The notes: generated by a model not told the origin, from the letters alone. A stretch of DNA of 64,000 nucleotides from Ignelater luminosus (GCA_011009095.1 VTPC01090686.1:62001-126000), one strand, 5' to 3'. Counted from the stretch's first letter, positions 11,730 through 24,326 are shown. Made by a program: numbers and translations.

Positions 11730-12480
11730 ATCTTGGTTCGGGTTCGGGTAGGGTCGGGCCACAGTTTAAGAATTTATCGCGCTTTTCGGGCCTACGTCCG
11801 GTTAATCGGGACGTTCGAACCACTCGAGCCGTTCGGTCTTGTCGGGTCTGTCGAGCTGTTGTGGCCTGTGAAACCTCTCAGGCCTTTTGGACTGCTCAGC
11901 CCTTTGGGTCTATCAAGCTTTCTGGATCTCTCGGCCCTTCGGGCTTCTCAGGCTTTTTAGACTTCTCGGCCCTTCGGGTCTATCGGACCTTTTTGATCCT
12001 TGGCCCTTGTGAACTTCTTGGTCCTTCGAATCTATTGGGCCGCTTTGATTTCTTGGCTCTTTTGTACTTTTTAACCTTTCAGGTCTATCGAGCTGCTTTG
12101 ATCTCTTGGACCTGTCGGACCCTCGGCCCTTCAGGCTTCTCAAGCCTTTTGGACTTCTCGGCCTTTCGAATCTATCAAACCATTCTGATCTCTACGGCCT
12201 TTTGGACTTCTCGGCCCTCCAAACGTACCTTTTGGACCTTTCGGCCTTTTGGATCTATTGGGATTATTTTGATCTTTCGGGTCTTTTGGACTTCTCGGCC
12301 CTTGCGGTTTCACGGGCTGTCGAGCCTTTTAGACTTCTTGGGCCGTTCGGATCTCTTGTCCCGTTTGGGCTTCTTGGGCTGTTCGGGCCTGTTCAAGAAG
12401 TTACGGGGACTTTTTCGGGACGCATTAAGTTTGTCTCTAGTCGAAACGGGCCTCTACGAGAAGGTACAAAATGAAGATTG
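11730..12480. repeat. GC-rich degenerate minisatellite array, copy 2 (inverted)
   Basis: This is the same 9-10 base module family as 1015-1480 and 38440-39180, in reverse orientation ('ttcgggcctctcgg'-type units). The distal boundary 'ggactttttcgggacgcatt' is the complement of 'gatgcggcccgaaaaactcc' near 1072, so at least copies 1 and 2 share non-repetitive ends. It opens a 206-codon plus-strand ORF (11861-12481), which I treat as a repeat artefact. Confidence 0.75.
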
Positions 12481-14419
12481 AAGATAAATTGCGAGTACTG
12501 CAGGGTTGCCCAGATATGGAGATTTTTTCCCAAATAATATTGAAAATAAATTAAAAATTTTGAGTAAATTTGCAACTTAGTCGTTTTTTGATGGAAAAGT
12601 AATGTTTGTTTGCCTCTCTTATTGGAAGTTTTGGAGTAAGTACAAAATTTTATATATAAACAAGTTTTCTGAGAAATTGATAAAAAAAGTGTTTCCATCA
12701 ATTTGTTGGATACTTTCCTGAACATATATTGAAGAAAAACCAGGGTCCGTAAGTAACACTGGTGTGCTGTGAAAGGAAGGTCTTCGTATTAGCAGCTATT
12801 TGTGATCGAAAAGATTAAGGCTAGATTAACGCAGGCTATGTTATTTTCATTATTTTACGACAATTTATGTTGGAAATCAGGAAACTGTTAAAAATCGATT
12901 GCCGTGACGGTAGTTTTAACACGCCTTGAAGATGCGTATTTCTCGGTATTGGCATTTGTGATCAAAACGTAAAGGACGACCTACCTTTCACAATTATGCT
13001 ATTATTGGCGGATCTTGGAGGAAAACTCTATTGTCATGAGGATGATCACACTGTTACCACAACAGTGAAACATATCGTTAGAAACACAGACGATAAATTG
13101 AAATGGATCTTGCATAGCTTATATTTCATATACTTTGTTTACAAGTCAACAATGTCGAAGGCGAGGTGCGGTCAAAAGTAAGAAAGAGGATAGCTACAGG
13201 GAATATGGTGGACGTAAGGAAGGTTAGTTATGCCATAAGTGCAATACTGCGCTGGAGCGAAAGGTTAGACTGTGACCTGTTGTTGGTGGACGGAAAAATG
13301 TAAATAAATGAGTTCATTTCAATTTACCGTCTGTGGTTAGAAACAATAACAAATATTATAAATCTTCAGATTTGAGATTGGCAATGTTAGTTATAGCTAT
13401 AATCACCTTTTCCTCCGCTATTTCGATACATTTTGACGAAGTTTAATGCCATGTGCTGATTGATAATTTACACCTACTTGTGTTCACAAACAAGCAGCAA
13501 GTTATCGCATTGGCGACATAAAATTGCTGGACGGTTGCAAAGAAGTAATTACTGACAAAGCCTAATCACCACTGCTGGTAGCGCATCAGCGAGATTATAG
13601 CTTGTGGACACGAGTATTATTTCAAGAATCGTTGTGCAGTTGGGGATTTTTATACCGTTATTGGCGATATTTTTGCTAGGCGGGTAGGGAGAAAAAGTTT
13701 TTAGATCTGGTAACACTGGAGTAGTGGTACCTTTTTCGTTCCATCTAAAGACCTGCCTCGTTTTATTTATCATTTCTCAGTTTATTTGCTAAATGCGTCC
13801 ACCTTTTTTACTGTTTTTACAGTACAGCTTGTGGAAGCCCTGCATACATAGAATAGGGTTAGAAGACGTTTCATGTCTCTTGGTAAAAGTAAAATTTAAT
13901 TTGAAAGATGTGGAGTTTGGTGTACATCTTACAATTAAAACAATTTTCACACAACTTCAGCTTGTTGTATCACCGGCAATTTTCACATATATACTGAGAA
14001 ATCTATATTTTCAATAGGTATGAGGTTAACATATGTCAATTTATAAATAAATAGGTTAGGTTTTATATACTTGTTGAACAAATAATTTGACAGGTAATAA
14101 ATTACCAAATTGACAAAACTCAGTTTACATTATTACGAAAAATTTCATTTCCCTTTTATGTTGAATGCAACTGTACCATATCGCGCATTATCAATTTTTA
14201 TCGCAGATTTTTATTTTTGTGGGCTTTGGGCACATTTTGGCTATTTAATCTTTCATTCACTGCAATTTTGATAGAATGAGAATTATCTATAATGAGAAAT
14301 AGAAAATTCTTTAATAAGGTTATGTTGCATTAAATGTAAACAAGTGTCAAATCATAAAAGGAAAATTCTTCCAATAAGACGTTTCAACTTCCTTTAAATA
14401 CAATCCTGGTACTTATGAA
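12481..14419. other. Intergenic, no gene recognised
   Basis: The ORFs in this stretch (up to 110 codons) have no recognisable domain or splice context. A decayed segment at 12760-13260 is less AT-rich than its surroundings, but I cannot assign it. Confidence 0.3.
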
Positions 14420-15938
14420 ATGTTCGAATCCAATATAATTGATTTTGACGTAAGTAAATCTAGAATAGTCAGTATTACAAGGTTTTTAATATCTGAGGTT
14501 ATATTACTTTTATATTATTTTCCCCCCCTGCTTTTAAACTTTCAACCTTTTTAATGTTTTGAATTGCAGCAAATATTCGATGACAACTTACAATCAGCTA
14601 ATGTAATCAACACAAAACGTGCAATTGAAAATGAGGTGTGTTCAAACAAAACGAACAAGAAATTTTGTTTAGGCAAAGATACAAATATGTCTGAGAAAAA
14701 GAAACTTCCCGAAACTAAACTTGGCCTACCATCTCCAAATAAAAGAGTAGTTTTAAGGAAGTTTCCTGGTCCAGCAGGTCTTCTTCCGGAACGGCGAGAT
14801 TTTACCATTGATATTAAAGCATTGGAAGTTAGTCATGCAGAATTAAAACAAGATAACATAGATATGGTAAGGTTTTCAACAATTATCTTTCATGGAAATG
14901 CTTTATCAAGTTATGTTTTTAGGATATTTGTTCACAAATGAGTGTCAAAGCATTTCAGGAAGGCCCTTGGGGTAGAATGAGTAAAGACTTTCATTCTAAT
15001 AATTCAAATTTATTTTTACCTGATAAATATAATATCACATGGATTAAAGAAAAGGTTAAAAACAATAAGTTGATCAATCAAAAAGCTCCTTTTGTAGCTG
15101 CAATTATACAGAATATCGAATGTTCCAAATTAAACACTGCAGGTGTGACGATATTGTTAAAGGACACAACAGGTATTTACTTTTATTATTTAATTGTACA
15201 ATGTAAAAAACCATTTATTTTGTAGGCCAAATACATGGGACAATTATTTATGATCTTTATGAAGAATACGTGAATGAACTTAAAGTTGGATCTGTTATAG
15301 TTTTAAAACAGTTTGGTGTTTTAACAACAGATCATGGATGTAATGTTTACATTACAATAACCCCTAACAATTTAGTTGCTATTTATAGTAATGATACAAA
15401 TTGCATAGAAAATATTTCCAAAGTAAATGTCACTACTATTCAAGAGTTTTCAGTAGATGATTTTATAAAAAATATTAATGAAGTTAAAATGAGTGCTAAA
15501 AAGATGAAATATAGTCTTAGCTCTGGTGAAAACAATTTAAATATAAAACCTTCGGTACAAAAATCACAAATTCAACATGTTAATAATAATAAATGTAGTA
15601 CACCAATAAAAAGTTGGAGTAGTAGTGATGTTACTGTTAAGTGTAATGATAGAAATATTCAAAATGTTAGCACTCCCAGAAATATTGTCTTTCCTTCACA
15701 AATTACTACTTCTAATAATATTAATAGTAATAGCAAAACTAAATTTAATTTCAAGGCATTTAAAAGCAATAATATTAAGACAACAGAATTGGTTAGTGAA
15801 AATAAAGATATGGCCAGTAAGAATTTAACAAAGAATACACAAATCTCCATTGTAGCAAACGATAATGAAGAGAATATAATGATTTTGGAAAATGTATTTA
15901 ATGGTATAGATGCAGATTTATTGTTTGAAGATTTCTAA
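14420..15938 (+). CDS. HROB: HROB-type homologous recombination OB-fold protein (C17orf53 family)
   Basis: In vertebrates HROB binds ssDNA through an OB fold and recruits or activates the MCM8-MCM9 helicase in homologous recombination. Four exons, 14420-14449, 14570-14866, 14923-15172 and 15226-15938, give about 429 residues with canonical splice sites. The 10-residue first exon and the start of exon 2 form an acidic 'IIDFDQIFDDN' N-terminus. The family signature 'KFPGPAGLLP' is at residues 74-83. After 'GPWGRMSKDF' comes the OB fold, about residues 165-250, with 'LLKDTTGQIHGTI' spanning the exon 3/4 junction and 'LKVGSVIVLKQFGVL' after it. The Asn/Ser-rich C-terminus is low complexity. A poly(A) signal lies at 16029-16034. 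The family is assigned by motif recall. A dead copy lies at 22359-23583. Confidence 0.85.
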
Positions 15939-16028
15939 TTTGATTTCTGTTCATTATATTTTTACATATAATTTTAATTTTTTGTATCGCTCTTATAAAA
16001 TTGAAAATGTTCGTTTAATATTTTTATA

Positions 16029-16034
16029 AATAAA
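16029..16034 (+). terminator. Candidate poly(A) signal of HROB
   Basis: An AATAAA lies 91 bp beyond the HROB stop codon. The equivalent site in the duplicate copy is disrupted by the insertion at 23662-24039. Confidence 0.5.
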
Positions 16035-16142
16035 AGATATTAGTGTTTTATTTAAAGAAAAAATTGAATTTGTTAGAATTTCAATAATGTCAAATTTTTA
16101 AATAGTGTATTAACGAAGAATTCTCAGTAGATTTTAAATTAG

Positions 16143-16225
16143 GTTTGGAAAAATCAACAAAGACCAAGAAATCGATATCGGCAAGCAAGTGGATTTTTCT
16201 TTTAAGCAAATAACCAATTTAGCAA
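16143..16225 (+). pseudogene. LRRC51-type first-exon remnant, copy A
   Basis: Translated from the plus strand this reads 'FGKINKDQEIDIGKQVDFSF' and continues 'KQITNLA', closely matching the exon at 24230-24326. A GTAAGT donor is kept at 16226. The start codon is lost, because about 48 bp present upstream in copy B are missing here. No downstream LRRC51 exons follow before 26.8 kb. It is a relic of the HROB-LRRC51 segment that was duplicated. Confidence 0.65.
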
Positions 16226-18338
16226 GTAAGTATTGCTTTTAGTTAAGTGAATTTAAAATTAAAATTTCGATTAATCATCGTACCCAAAATGTAATTAGAT
16301 ATTTTCTATAAACTTTTAGATGTAGACTTAGTGTGACTAATAAAAAATGTGAAATTTTGAATGACTAAAAACTGTTGAAAAAATTAATTTTATAGTTAAA
16401 TTTTTAAATATAGACCCGTTTAGGATTAAGTGCTTTAGTGTACAGTTCTAGTTAAGAAATGACCGTTGTCTGTAGTAGAAGTACGGGACTCTGCACACTG
16501 CATCACGGTCATCCAGAAAGCTCAAATTAGAAATTATTTGTATGTTAAACGATTTCAATTGTTTATTTCATCTACATATTAGCTGAAATGCTTGACATGT
16601 TTAGCTGTACAACAACAATTGAATGTATCAAATCTTTGGTATTTCTTTTTGCAACTTATTTTATTTGAATTGTATTGCAAACCGTGGTGGGTTAATACTT
16701 GGCAGGCAGGTAGCCGTTTTATAATACTTTTACCTGCATCGTTTATCTTTCTAAACATAAATAAATAGGAAAAGGATGCATACAGCAACACAACTAACAG
16801 GTACAAATTTATTGCTGGCATAATATAGAAAGCATGAGTTATAGGGAAATGGAAGATTTCAAGTTTTGGTGGACTTGTGTACTTAGGATAATCCTAAATG
16901 GGTCTAAATTCAAAAATTGAACTATAGGTAATGGGATGTGCCACTAGGGAAATTATGTAAATTCCATCTTGCATTGTAAGTTTTTGAGACTTTTACACAA
17001 AGCTTAGTTGATCAAATGGCCAAGGTAATCACATGATTAGCCGATTTTATTGGTTAACTTAGTTAATCGCGTGATTAACATTGAGAATTTGATTAGCTGT
17101 ATTTTGTGCAGCTGGGCCTTAAGACGATCAGTGGAAGGTGAAACTTGACCTGGGTTGCCATACATGGCCTGTTGGTAAGTGTAGTACAGCCTGTATTAAC
17201 ATTTAGTATTCTAAGAAAAACAAAGGAGAGCAAAGCCCAACCTAAATCACCGCAGGTAATCTGTTGGATATTTAGTTTTCTTTTTAGAAAGCTGATGGAG
17301 AGCGAAGCTCAACTTGGGTCACTGCAGACTGAATAATGCTATTCAACAGGCCATCTGTGATTGCATTCATCAACCTTTTAAAGAAGCTAAATATCTTGCA
17401 GTCTTTGTGGTGGCTCAAATCCAGTCTTTGCCATCCATTGAGAAATTTAGTCTACTGGGCTTGTTGGTGAGCGAAGCTCAGCCTTTATTTATATTTAACA
17501 TTTGTTAAGAAGGAAAATGAAGAATGAAGCTCAACTGTAGATGTCACAGCCCCATTCGCGGTATGACAAGGTCGAGCTTTGCTCTCGATCAGGTCGCTCT
17601 ACACCGTTCGTCAGGATACCTGTAGTAGCCCAAGGTCAGGCTTCACACTTCATTGTTCTTCTCAACTTGACTTCGTGCACGTGTGGTTTAAGAATTACGA
17701 ACGGCTAATTACAGCAGGGGCACTTTTTAACCCCCTTGAGTATATGCAACTACATGTACACTTCAGCTTTTTGTCAAGTATATCATGCTGTTATTACACG
17801 TGATCGTGGGTTTGTTTTCGTTTTCCGCGATTTTACGGTTGACTTTGATCATGTATACTAGTTATAGTTTATTTTGTGGAAATAAAGATCTGTGTAAACT
17901 ATGTTTTATATTATTGCCTTTTATTATCATTAATACGATTACATATGCTATAAAACTGCACGTCCTCTTGATGAAATCTAGCCAAATCCAATCCATTTAA
18001 CCAAGAAAACATGTAAAGTAATAGAATAATAAATTCATTTAATTTGATTAATGAAAGCTAAAACTAGATTATTAGGGAGGCATGTTATGAAGTTAAAGAA
18101 TTAAGTTTTATTGATTTTACAATAACGATTTAATGGTTTAACCATTATTGATTAAAAGAATCTAAATTTAGTTTTTGTATTGAGACAAATGGAATTGTAA
18201 AACTTGACTGCATTATATCTAAAACTTCTTTGAAATAAGGTAGTTAGTTGATAGGAATATGTAAGGATGCGCCTATATCAACGAATGAACTTGTGCTCTA
18301 GGCATTAATTCAGAATTAAGAAATGTAAAAAAAAGATT
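16226..18338. other. Intergenic, with weakly repeated GC-richer motifs at 17100-17650
   Basis: The sequence from 17110 to 17650 repeats a 'gagagcgaagctcaactt'-type phrase four times in degenerate form (around 17225, 17297, 17468 and 17525). In reverse complement the phrase resembles the unit of the 46580-47945 tandem array ('cgctcgcacttcacc'). The resemblance is weak. I see no coding exon. Confidence 0.3.
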
Positions 18339-18469
18339 TACGAGGGCGGTTCAGTAAGTACCCGTGTTTGACGACAGAAGGCGTTCCTGAGGGAAGTTGG
18401 TGTTATCATCGTGTGCTGCCATCTATCAAACGCGACATTCTGCAGCGAGAGCGTGGAGCATCGGCGACG

Positions 18470-19335
18470 AAGAGTACGGGCTCAACCACCAACGCGGTAG
18501 TTGGGGAGCTACCGCCATCCCACCCTCCAGAGTCTGTGTTTTGGGGGGCACAGGCCTGGCCCATTTCCACCACCAACGGGGCGACTTGAGGTCTTCAGGA
18601 ATTGGGGGCTTGAGGACCGCGACCGCCACACATCCAACCAAACCCAAGATGCAGTAGATGGATCAATGGCCGCTCCACCACCAACCGGCGTCTGCGTAGG
18701 GGTGCGCAGGCCCGGCCATCACCACCACCCATCTCAGCCTCATGCGATCGGCCCGGGTAGCTACCGGGCCGTGATTACCAAATTCCTTTCCCATCCAAAC
18801 CCTTGAGCCCGAGGCTCCTCGAGGTACCTACTCCACTACGCCCGGAAATTCGTCGCCAATCCGCCACACTTCCCGCCAAATCCTTTCCCTCCAATAATTT
18901 CCCGCCAAATTATCCCGCCTAATAATTCCCGCCAATAATTACCACACCCATTCCACAACCGCCACACTGTTCTCACTGGGTTTTTCCGTGGTTTCCCCAG
19001 TGGTGAAGGCAAATGCCGGAACAGTTTTGCACTAGTCCACGGCACACTACACACACCTAGACACTCACACACCACTACTCTAACATATACACACTCTCAC
19101 ACTCTCACACTTCTCACTACACAATTCCAACACCGTTCTGAAAAGAACCGTCGCGTCGAACTCCTCGTCGTCTTTGTGTGACGGCTCGTTGGCCGTCCTT
19201 GGGCATCGTCATCGACGGGGATTATGGAGGACCTGCTTCCGGCCTGCACCACCATCGCCACCAGACCATCATCGCCGTGGACGGGCGTGCGGACTGCTTG
19301 GTACCCGACATAGCGTTCACGACCGGAGTTATCCA
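18470..19335. repeat. GC-rich insertion inside the mariner
   Basis: This roughly 0.9 kb block of high GC lies between the mariner left end and the transposase. It contains 'cccgccaaat'/'cccgccaataat' short repeats (18865-18940), a CA-rich tract (19040-19120) and 'gggtttttccgtggtttccc' around 18979. It holds no recognised protein. The edges are approximate. It may be a piece of another transposon or captured genomic DNA. Confidence 0.5.
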
Positions 19336-19511
19336 TTTTCCAATTCACCAGCCATAGAGAAATTAAGTTTTCTAAATGGCAGCCATCTACGGTGGCATTT
19401 TTCATTGATTCGCGCTATCAAACGATGGTATAACAAATTGCAGACTGATTGATAGGTTAGTTTGGATTTGACAGCCATTTGAGTAAGACGTGTTTTGTGA
19501 TTTTAGCTAAT

Positions 19512-20563
19512 ATGGAACAAGAGCAGTATCGTTCGGTAATTCGCTTTCTGTTTTTGGATGGGAAAAAATGCGAGGAGATAAAAGCAAAGTTGGATGCTGT
19601 TTATGGGGACACTTCGCCATCTATGACCACAGTTAGATATTGGTTCAACGAATTTAAACGTGGGCTAACATCCGTTTTTGATGAGGAGCGACCAGGACGC
19701 CCGGCAGACGTGGTTACCGAGGAAATCATTCAAAAAGTCCACGACATGATTCTCGCTGATCGACGAACGAAAGTGCGTGAAGTAGCAGAGGCCGTAGGTG
19801 TGTCGACCGGAACGGCAATTAATATTTTACATTAAAAGTTGGCGATGAAAAAATTGTCGGCGCGATGGGTGCCGCGATTGCTAACGGTGGACAACAAGCG
19901 GATGCGGCTGTCAACTTCGAAGCAGTGTTTGGAGCAATTTAAGCGAAATCCGAAGGAGTTTTTGCGTCGAGTTCTCACCGTTGATGAAACCTGGATTCAT
20001 CATTACACACCAGAAACTAAGCAACAATCAAAACAATGGATTTCTCCCGGTGAATCTGCTCCAAAGAAGGCGAAGATGGTTCCATCGGCCGGAAAGGTCA
20101 TGGCGACGATTTTTTGGGATGCGAACGGCGTCATCCTCATGGATTTTTTAGAAAAAGGAAGAACGATCACTGGACAATACTACAGTGAGTTATTAGACAG
20201 CTTCGACGAAAAATTGAAGGAGACACGGCCGCATTTGGCGAAAAAGAAGGTGCTGTTTCACCACGATAACGCACCAGCACATTCATCCGGAGTTGTCGCC
20301 GCCAAACTGCATGAATTGCGTTATGAATTGCTGCCGCACCCCCCCCGTGTTCACCCGATCTGGCTCCCTGTGACTTTTTCTTGTTTCCTAACATGAAGAA
20401 ATGGCTCGCGGGAAAAAAATTTAGCTCAAACGAGGGAGTCATCGCCGAGATAGAGGCGTATTTTGGAGAGTTCGACAAATCCTATTTTTTGGAGGGGTTA
20501 AAAAAATGGCAGAAACGTTGGGAGAAGTGTATATTTCTAAAAGGAGACTATGTTGAAAAATAA
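19512..20563 (+). pseudogene. mariner transposase, nearly intact, two lesions
   Basis: This DD34D-type transposase cuts at the mariner ends. It begins MEQEQYRSVIRFLFLDGKK; a helix-turn-helix region runs through 'SPSMTTVRYWFNEFK'. Catalytic acids are visible in 'LTVDETW', 'HHDNAPAHSS' and, after the frameshift, 'SPDLAPCDFF'. Lesion one is TAA at 19833-19835, where a Glu codon would be expected. Lesion two is a frameshift at the eight-C run 20339-20346. The C-terminus ends LKGDYVEK. Otherwise the reading frame is well kept, which suggests a young insertion. Confidence 0.88.
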
Positions 20564-20626
20564 AAAAATTTTGAAAAAAATTGTGTCTTCATTTCTAACA
20601 CGGGTACTTATTGAACCGCCTTCGTA

Positions 20627-22358
20627 AATGTACTATTAAGAGAATATATGAATTATCCTAATTGATAGTTCCAACGATTTTCTATATTTAGTCAAACAAG
20701 TTCATTAATTTTTAGTGAAAGTATGATCCTAACATCCATGGCGTCCGCTCGATGATTTCCAGGGGGGGGGGGGGTTAACCAACAAATTTATAATATAAAC
20801 CATATATAAATACTTGTAGAGATAGAAAAGGAGATACGATTGAAAAATCCGGGAGGTGGGGGCAAGCACCCCTCCTTGCCCATAGGAACGGACGCCCATG
20901 CTAACATCCTGCATGTAAACCAACAACACCAATTTTGTACGTTTTGAAGGTTTTGAATACTATATACTTGTCACTAGCATGAAGACGTAATAGACAATTT
21001 TTTAAATTTTTTATTTAATGTAAAAATAACTAATTTAAGAATGGTTTTAATACATGTAAATTACATGGACATTGCATTTTTAGAATTTAAAATATTTATA
21101 AGTAGGCAAATATCGCAGATATTGTGGTTTGCTAGATAAAGGAACGCGATGCATTCTGCAACTACTGCTTGCTTGGTTGCATATATACAGGGTGAGTTTT
21201 TTTCCGATGTTTAGTATGGAGATCTCGGAAACTAGTGGAGATAGAGAGACGATTAAATGGGGAAAGAATTGTAATTTTACGAGCTCAATTTAATGAGCTT
21301 TTTGTTTTTCGGAAAAAATGCGTGGCTAACTAGATATCTTGCAAAAACAATTTTTTTGTTATTTGGTTCGGTGCCTATAGCTCTGTTATTATCGACTTTA
21401 GAAAAAATGTGTAAAGGAAAATGTTGTAGGTAACTATGTGCTTAATAATACAGTCTAACCGAATTTTTAATTTAAGCTGTAATGTTTGAGTTATGACACA
21501 AGTTTATGTTTTTTCTAATGGAAACCATAGTCGGCCATGACTTTATAAAAAAGACCCGTTTTCAGCGATTCTAACGATATACAACTTGACATAGTTATTT
21601 TTATAAATAAATAAATTATGGCCTTTTTTCTTTTCATTTTCGAACTGTTCAAGTAGTAGATGTCGAATGAAGTTTCTAGCTTCTTGACAATTTAGTTTAG
21701 TCATTTATGTAGCGTTCTTCTTTCCAATCCGTTACTCAATGCACTATACATATGTAGTACATATAGTTAATTTATTATTTATTGATTTGAAGATTCGCGG
21801 GAATTCCTAAATATGTAAGCGCAGTTTTAGAATTTATTTTGTATGTAGTTTTGAATTCTTAACAGGACACAAAAGTCTGTTCATTCATCATTGGGAATTT
21901 CCAAGAAACCGTTAAATTTATGTACTTGTTTGTTTGCTTCTTTCTTTGTATCTTGCCACCTGTTGGCGAAACTTTGTGTTTAAAAGTTTGTTTGTTCCAG
22001 ATGGTTTAAATACTTTCACTTACATCGGCGGCAAAAATTAGACAGCACGTGCCAAAATAGTCAGATTTACTGGTTCCATTTATATTTTTATGCTAGTCAT
22101 AAAACTGATAATTTTAGTAAATGAAACTGTCACTACAGATTACCCTAATCCCAAAGGCTTTGTCAGTCGTTTTAAAGTATTAACTGAATTTATGATAGAT
22201 ATAGAAAGGTATATATTCAATAAGAAATACTGAAATTTTGTGAAAAATGAAATTTAGGCGTTGTTTGCAATATTTTAATTCAAATTCCTAGAATTTCTAA
22301 TTGTAAGCAAGCGTCAAAAATAATAAAACTACAGTACAGTGGGTGACGGTTTTGTATT
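20627..22358. other. Intergenic, with repeat fragments
   Basis: The stretch holds a 13-G homopolymer at 20762-20774. It also holds a 'tatacagggtgagttttttt' repeat end at 21185 followed by about 300 bp of the kind seen in dispersed insect repeats ('ctcggaaactagtggagata'). No second end of that repeat is found. No coding sequence is recognised. Confidence 0.35.
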
Positions 22359-23583
22359 AATTAATGGAATCAACACAAAACGTCCAATGGAAGATGAGGT
22401 TTGTTCAAACAAACCAACAAGAAATTTTGTTTAGGCAAAGATATGTGTATGCCCGCATTAGAAGCCAGTTGTGCGGAATCAAAGCAAGAGAGCGTAGATA
22501 TGGTAAGGCTTTCAACAATTATCTTTTACGGAAACACCTTATCAAGTTGTGGTTTTAGGATATTTGTTCCCAAATGAGTGTCAAAGCCTTTCGCGAAGGC
22601 CGTTGGAGTAGAATGAGTAAAGACTTCCATTCTAATAATTCAGATTTATTTTTACCTGATAAATATAATATCGCATAGGTTAAAGAGAAGACTAGAAACA
22701 ACAGGTTGTACTATCAAAGAGTTCCTTTCGTAGCTGTGATCATAGAGAATATTCAATGTTCCAGAAAATTATATACTGCAGGTGTGATGATGTTGTTAAA
22801 AGACAGAACAGGTATTTACTTTTATTAGTTAATTGAACAACATAACAATCATTTATTTTGTAAGCCAAATAGAAGGGACAATTGGTTTTGATCTTTACGA
22901 AGAATACAAGAACGAACTTAAAGTTGGATCTGTTATAGTTTTACAACAGTTTCTTGTTTTAATAACAAGTCGTGGATATAATGTTGACATTACAAGAATG
23001 CCTGAAAGTTTAGTCGCTATTTATAGTAATGATATAAATTGCATAGAGAATATTTCTAAAGTAAACGTCACTACTATTCAAGAGTTTTCAGTAGACGATT
23101 GTATAAAAAAGATTAATATTATTAAAATGAGTGAACAAACGTTGAAAAAGTTGAAATATATTCTTAGCTTTGGTAAATACAATTTCAATAAAAAACCTTC
23201 CGTACAAAAATCACAAATTCAACATGTTAATAATAATAAATTTAGTACACCAACAAGTAGTCGGAGTAGTAGTGATATTGCTGTTAGATGTAACGATAGA
23301 AATATTCAAAATGTTAGCACTTCCAGAAATGTTGCCTTTCCTGCTAAAATTACTGCTCCTAATAATGTTAACAGTAATAGGGAAACTAAATTCAATTTCA
23401 AGGCACCTAAAAGCAATAATATTAAGATGGCAGATTGAGTTAATGAACATAAAGATATGACCAGTAAGCATTTAACGAAGAATACACGATTTCCATCGAA
23501 ACAAACGATAATGAAGAGAATATAATGATTCTGAAATGTGTATTTAGTGGGGTAGATGCAGATATATTGTTTCAAGATTTCTA
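22359..23583 (+). pseudogene. HROB pseudogene, copy B of the duplicated segment
   Basis: This collinear copy of HROB exons 2-4 and their introns aligns to 14590-15938 at roughly high-80s percent by eye. About 130 bp of exon 2 are missing, including the 'KFPGPAGLLP' signature. A Trp codon (TGG in copy A) has become TAG at 22676-22678 in exon 3, and the exon 4 frame ends early at a TGA near 23437 with further indels. No counterpart of exon 1 is present. The OB-fold part still reads well ('LKVGSVIVLQQF'), but the gene is dead. Confidence 0.88.
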
Positions 23584-23661
23584 ATTTGACTTCTGTTCGT
23601 TATAGTACTTTTACATGTAATTTTAATTTTTTGTATCGCTCTTTTAATAAAAATGAAAATA

Positions 23662-24039
23662 CTTTTTTTTTACGTTCGTTAAAAAAAGTGCAACATTTTT
23701 CATTAATTTCCGTTTATAAAGGATGCGTTTGTGTCATCGCGATAGAAGCGTGAAAAAAAGTGCCATAACGGTTCATTTTTTCACGCATTTGAGTGAAAAA
23801 AAGTATCGTAACATGTCATTTTTTAACGCAAAATATTTAAACACATAGGAGGCTACCGTTGTTATGATACACACTGGCATTTTTATTACGAACGTGAAAA
23901 AAGTTTTGCATGCAATTCGTGAGTAAAGTTACTTTTTTTCACCCGGCGGATTTGCGCACTCGCCTACGCCTCGTGCGGCAAACTGCCCTTCTCGTGAAAA
24001 AAAGATACACTTTACTCACTTGTTGCATAAATAACTATT
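23662..24039. mobile_element. MITE-like dispersed repeat, copy 1
   Basis: This repeat is shared with 52658-53089 at very high identity by eye. It is full of 'gtgaaaaaaagt' and 'tttttcacgc' motifs in both orientations and ends 'ttgttgcataaataactatt'. It sits in the 3' flank of the HROB pseudogene and is absent from the matching place in copy A, so it inserted after the duplication. It has no coding capacity. Confidence 0.75.
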
Positions 24040-24229
24040 TAATGTTTTCTAAGTACTAGATATCAGTGTTTTATTTAAAGAAAAAATTGAATTTGTCAGA
24101 AATTTCAATAACGTCATCACATAAGTCATTAAGACTTTTTGGCCAAAAACTTCTTAAATAATGTATAAACAAGAAATTCTCAGTGGATTTTAAATTACAA
24201 AAGTAAAACAAAACTATGGTGTGAATGAG

Positions 24230-24326
24230 ATGAAAATGAGTAGTTTTGGAAAAATCAACGAAGACCGAGAAATCGATGTTGGCAAGCCAGTGGATTTTTC
24301 TTTTAAACAAATAACCAATTTAGCAA
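24230..24326 (+). CDS. LRRC51-type first exon, possible alternative first exon
   Basis: An ATG opens 32 codons, MKMSSFGKINEDREIDVGKP then 'VDFSFKQITNLA', plus one base, ending at a strong GTAAGT donor. LRRC51's own first exon (26679-26793) also ends in phase 1 after 'PVDFSFKKIKDLK', so this exon could splice in frame to LRRC51 exon 2 at 26868. Against this, it belongs to the duplicated segment and about 2.5 kb with a BEL/Pao relic lies between. It may be an alternative first exon or a fossil. No transcript evidence is available. Confidence 0.45.

Larger units (their letters stand above)
18341..20624 (+). mobile_element. mariner transposon with GC-rich internal insertion
   Basis: 28 bp terminal inverted repeats, CGAGGGCGGTTCAGTAAGTA and on at 18341-18368 and its complement ending ACTTATTGAACCGCCTTCG at 20597-20624, are flanked by TA dinucleotides (18339-18340 and 20625-20626), the mariner target duplication. 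At 2284 bp it is about 1 kb longer than a standard mariner. The excess is a GC-rich block between the left end and the transposase. The transposase carries a nonsense codon and a frameshift, so the element is not autonomous as it stands. Confidence 0.9.

Noticed and set aside
11861..12481. 206-codon plus-strand ORF, one of the longest in the window
   Set aside because: It lies wholly within a GC-rich degenerate minisatellite; the translation is periodic and of low complexity, and overlapping long ORFs exist in other frames.
20762..20774. 13-base G homopolymer
   Set aside because: Probably a simple tract or sequencing artefact; nothing around it supports a structure or function.
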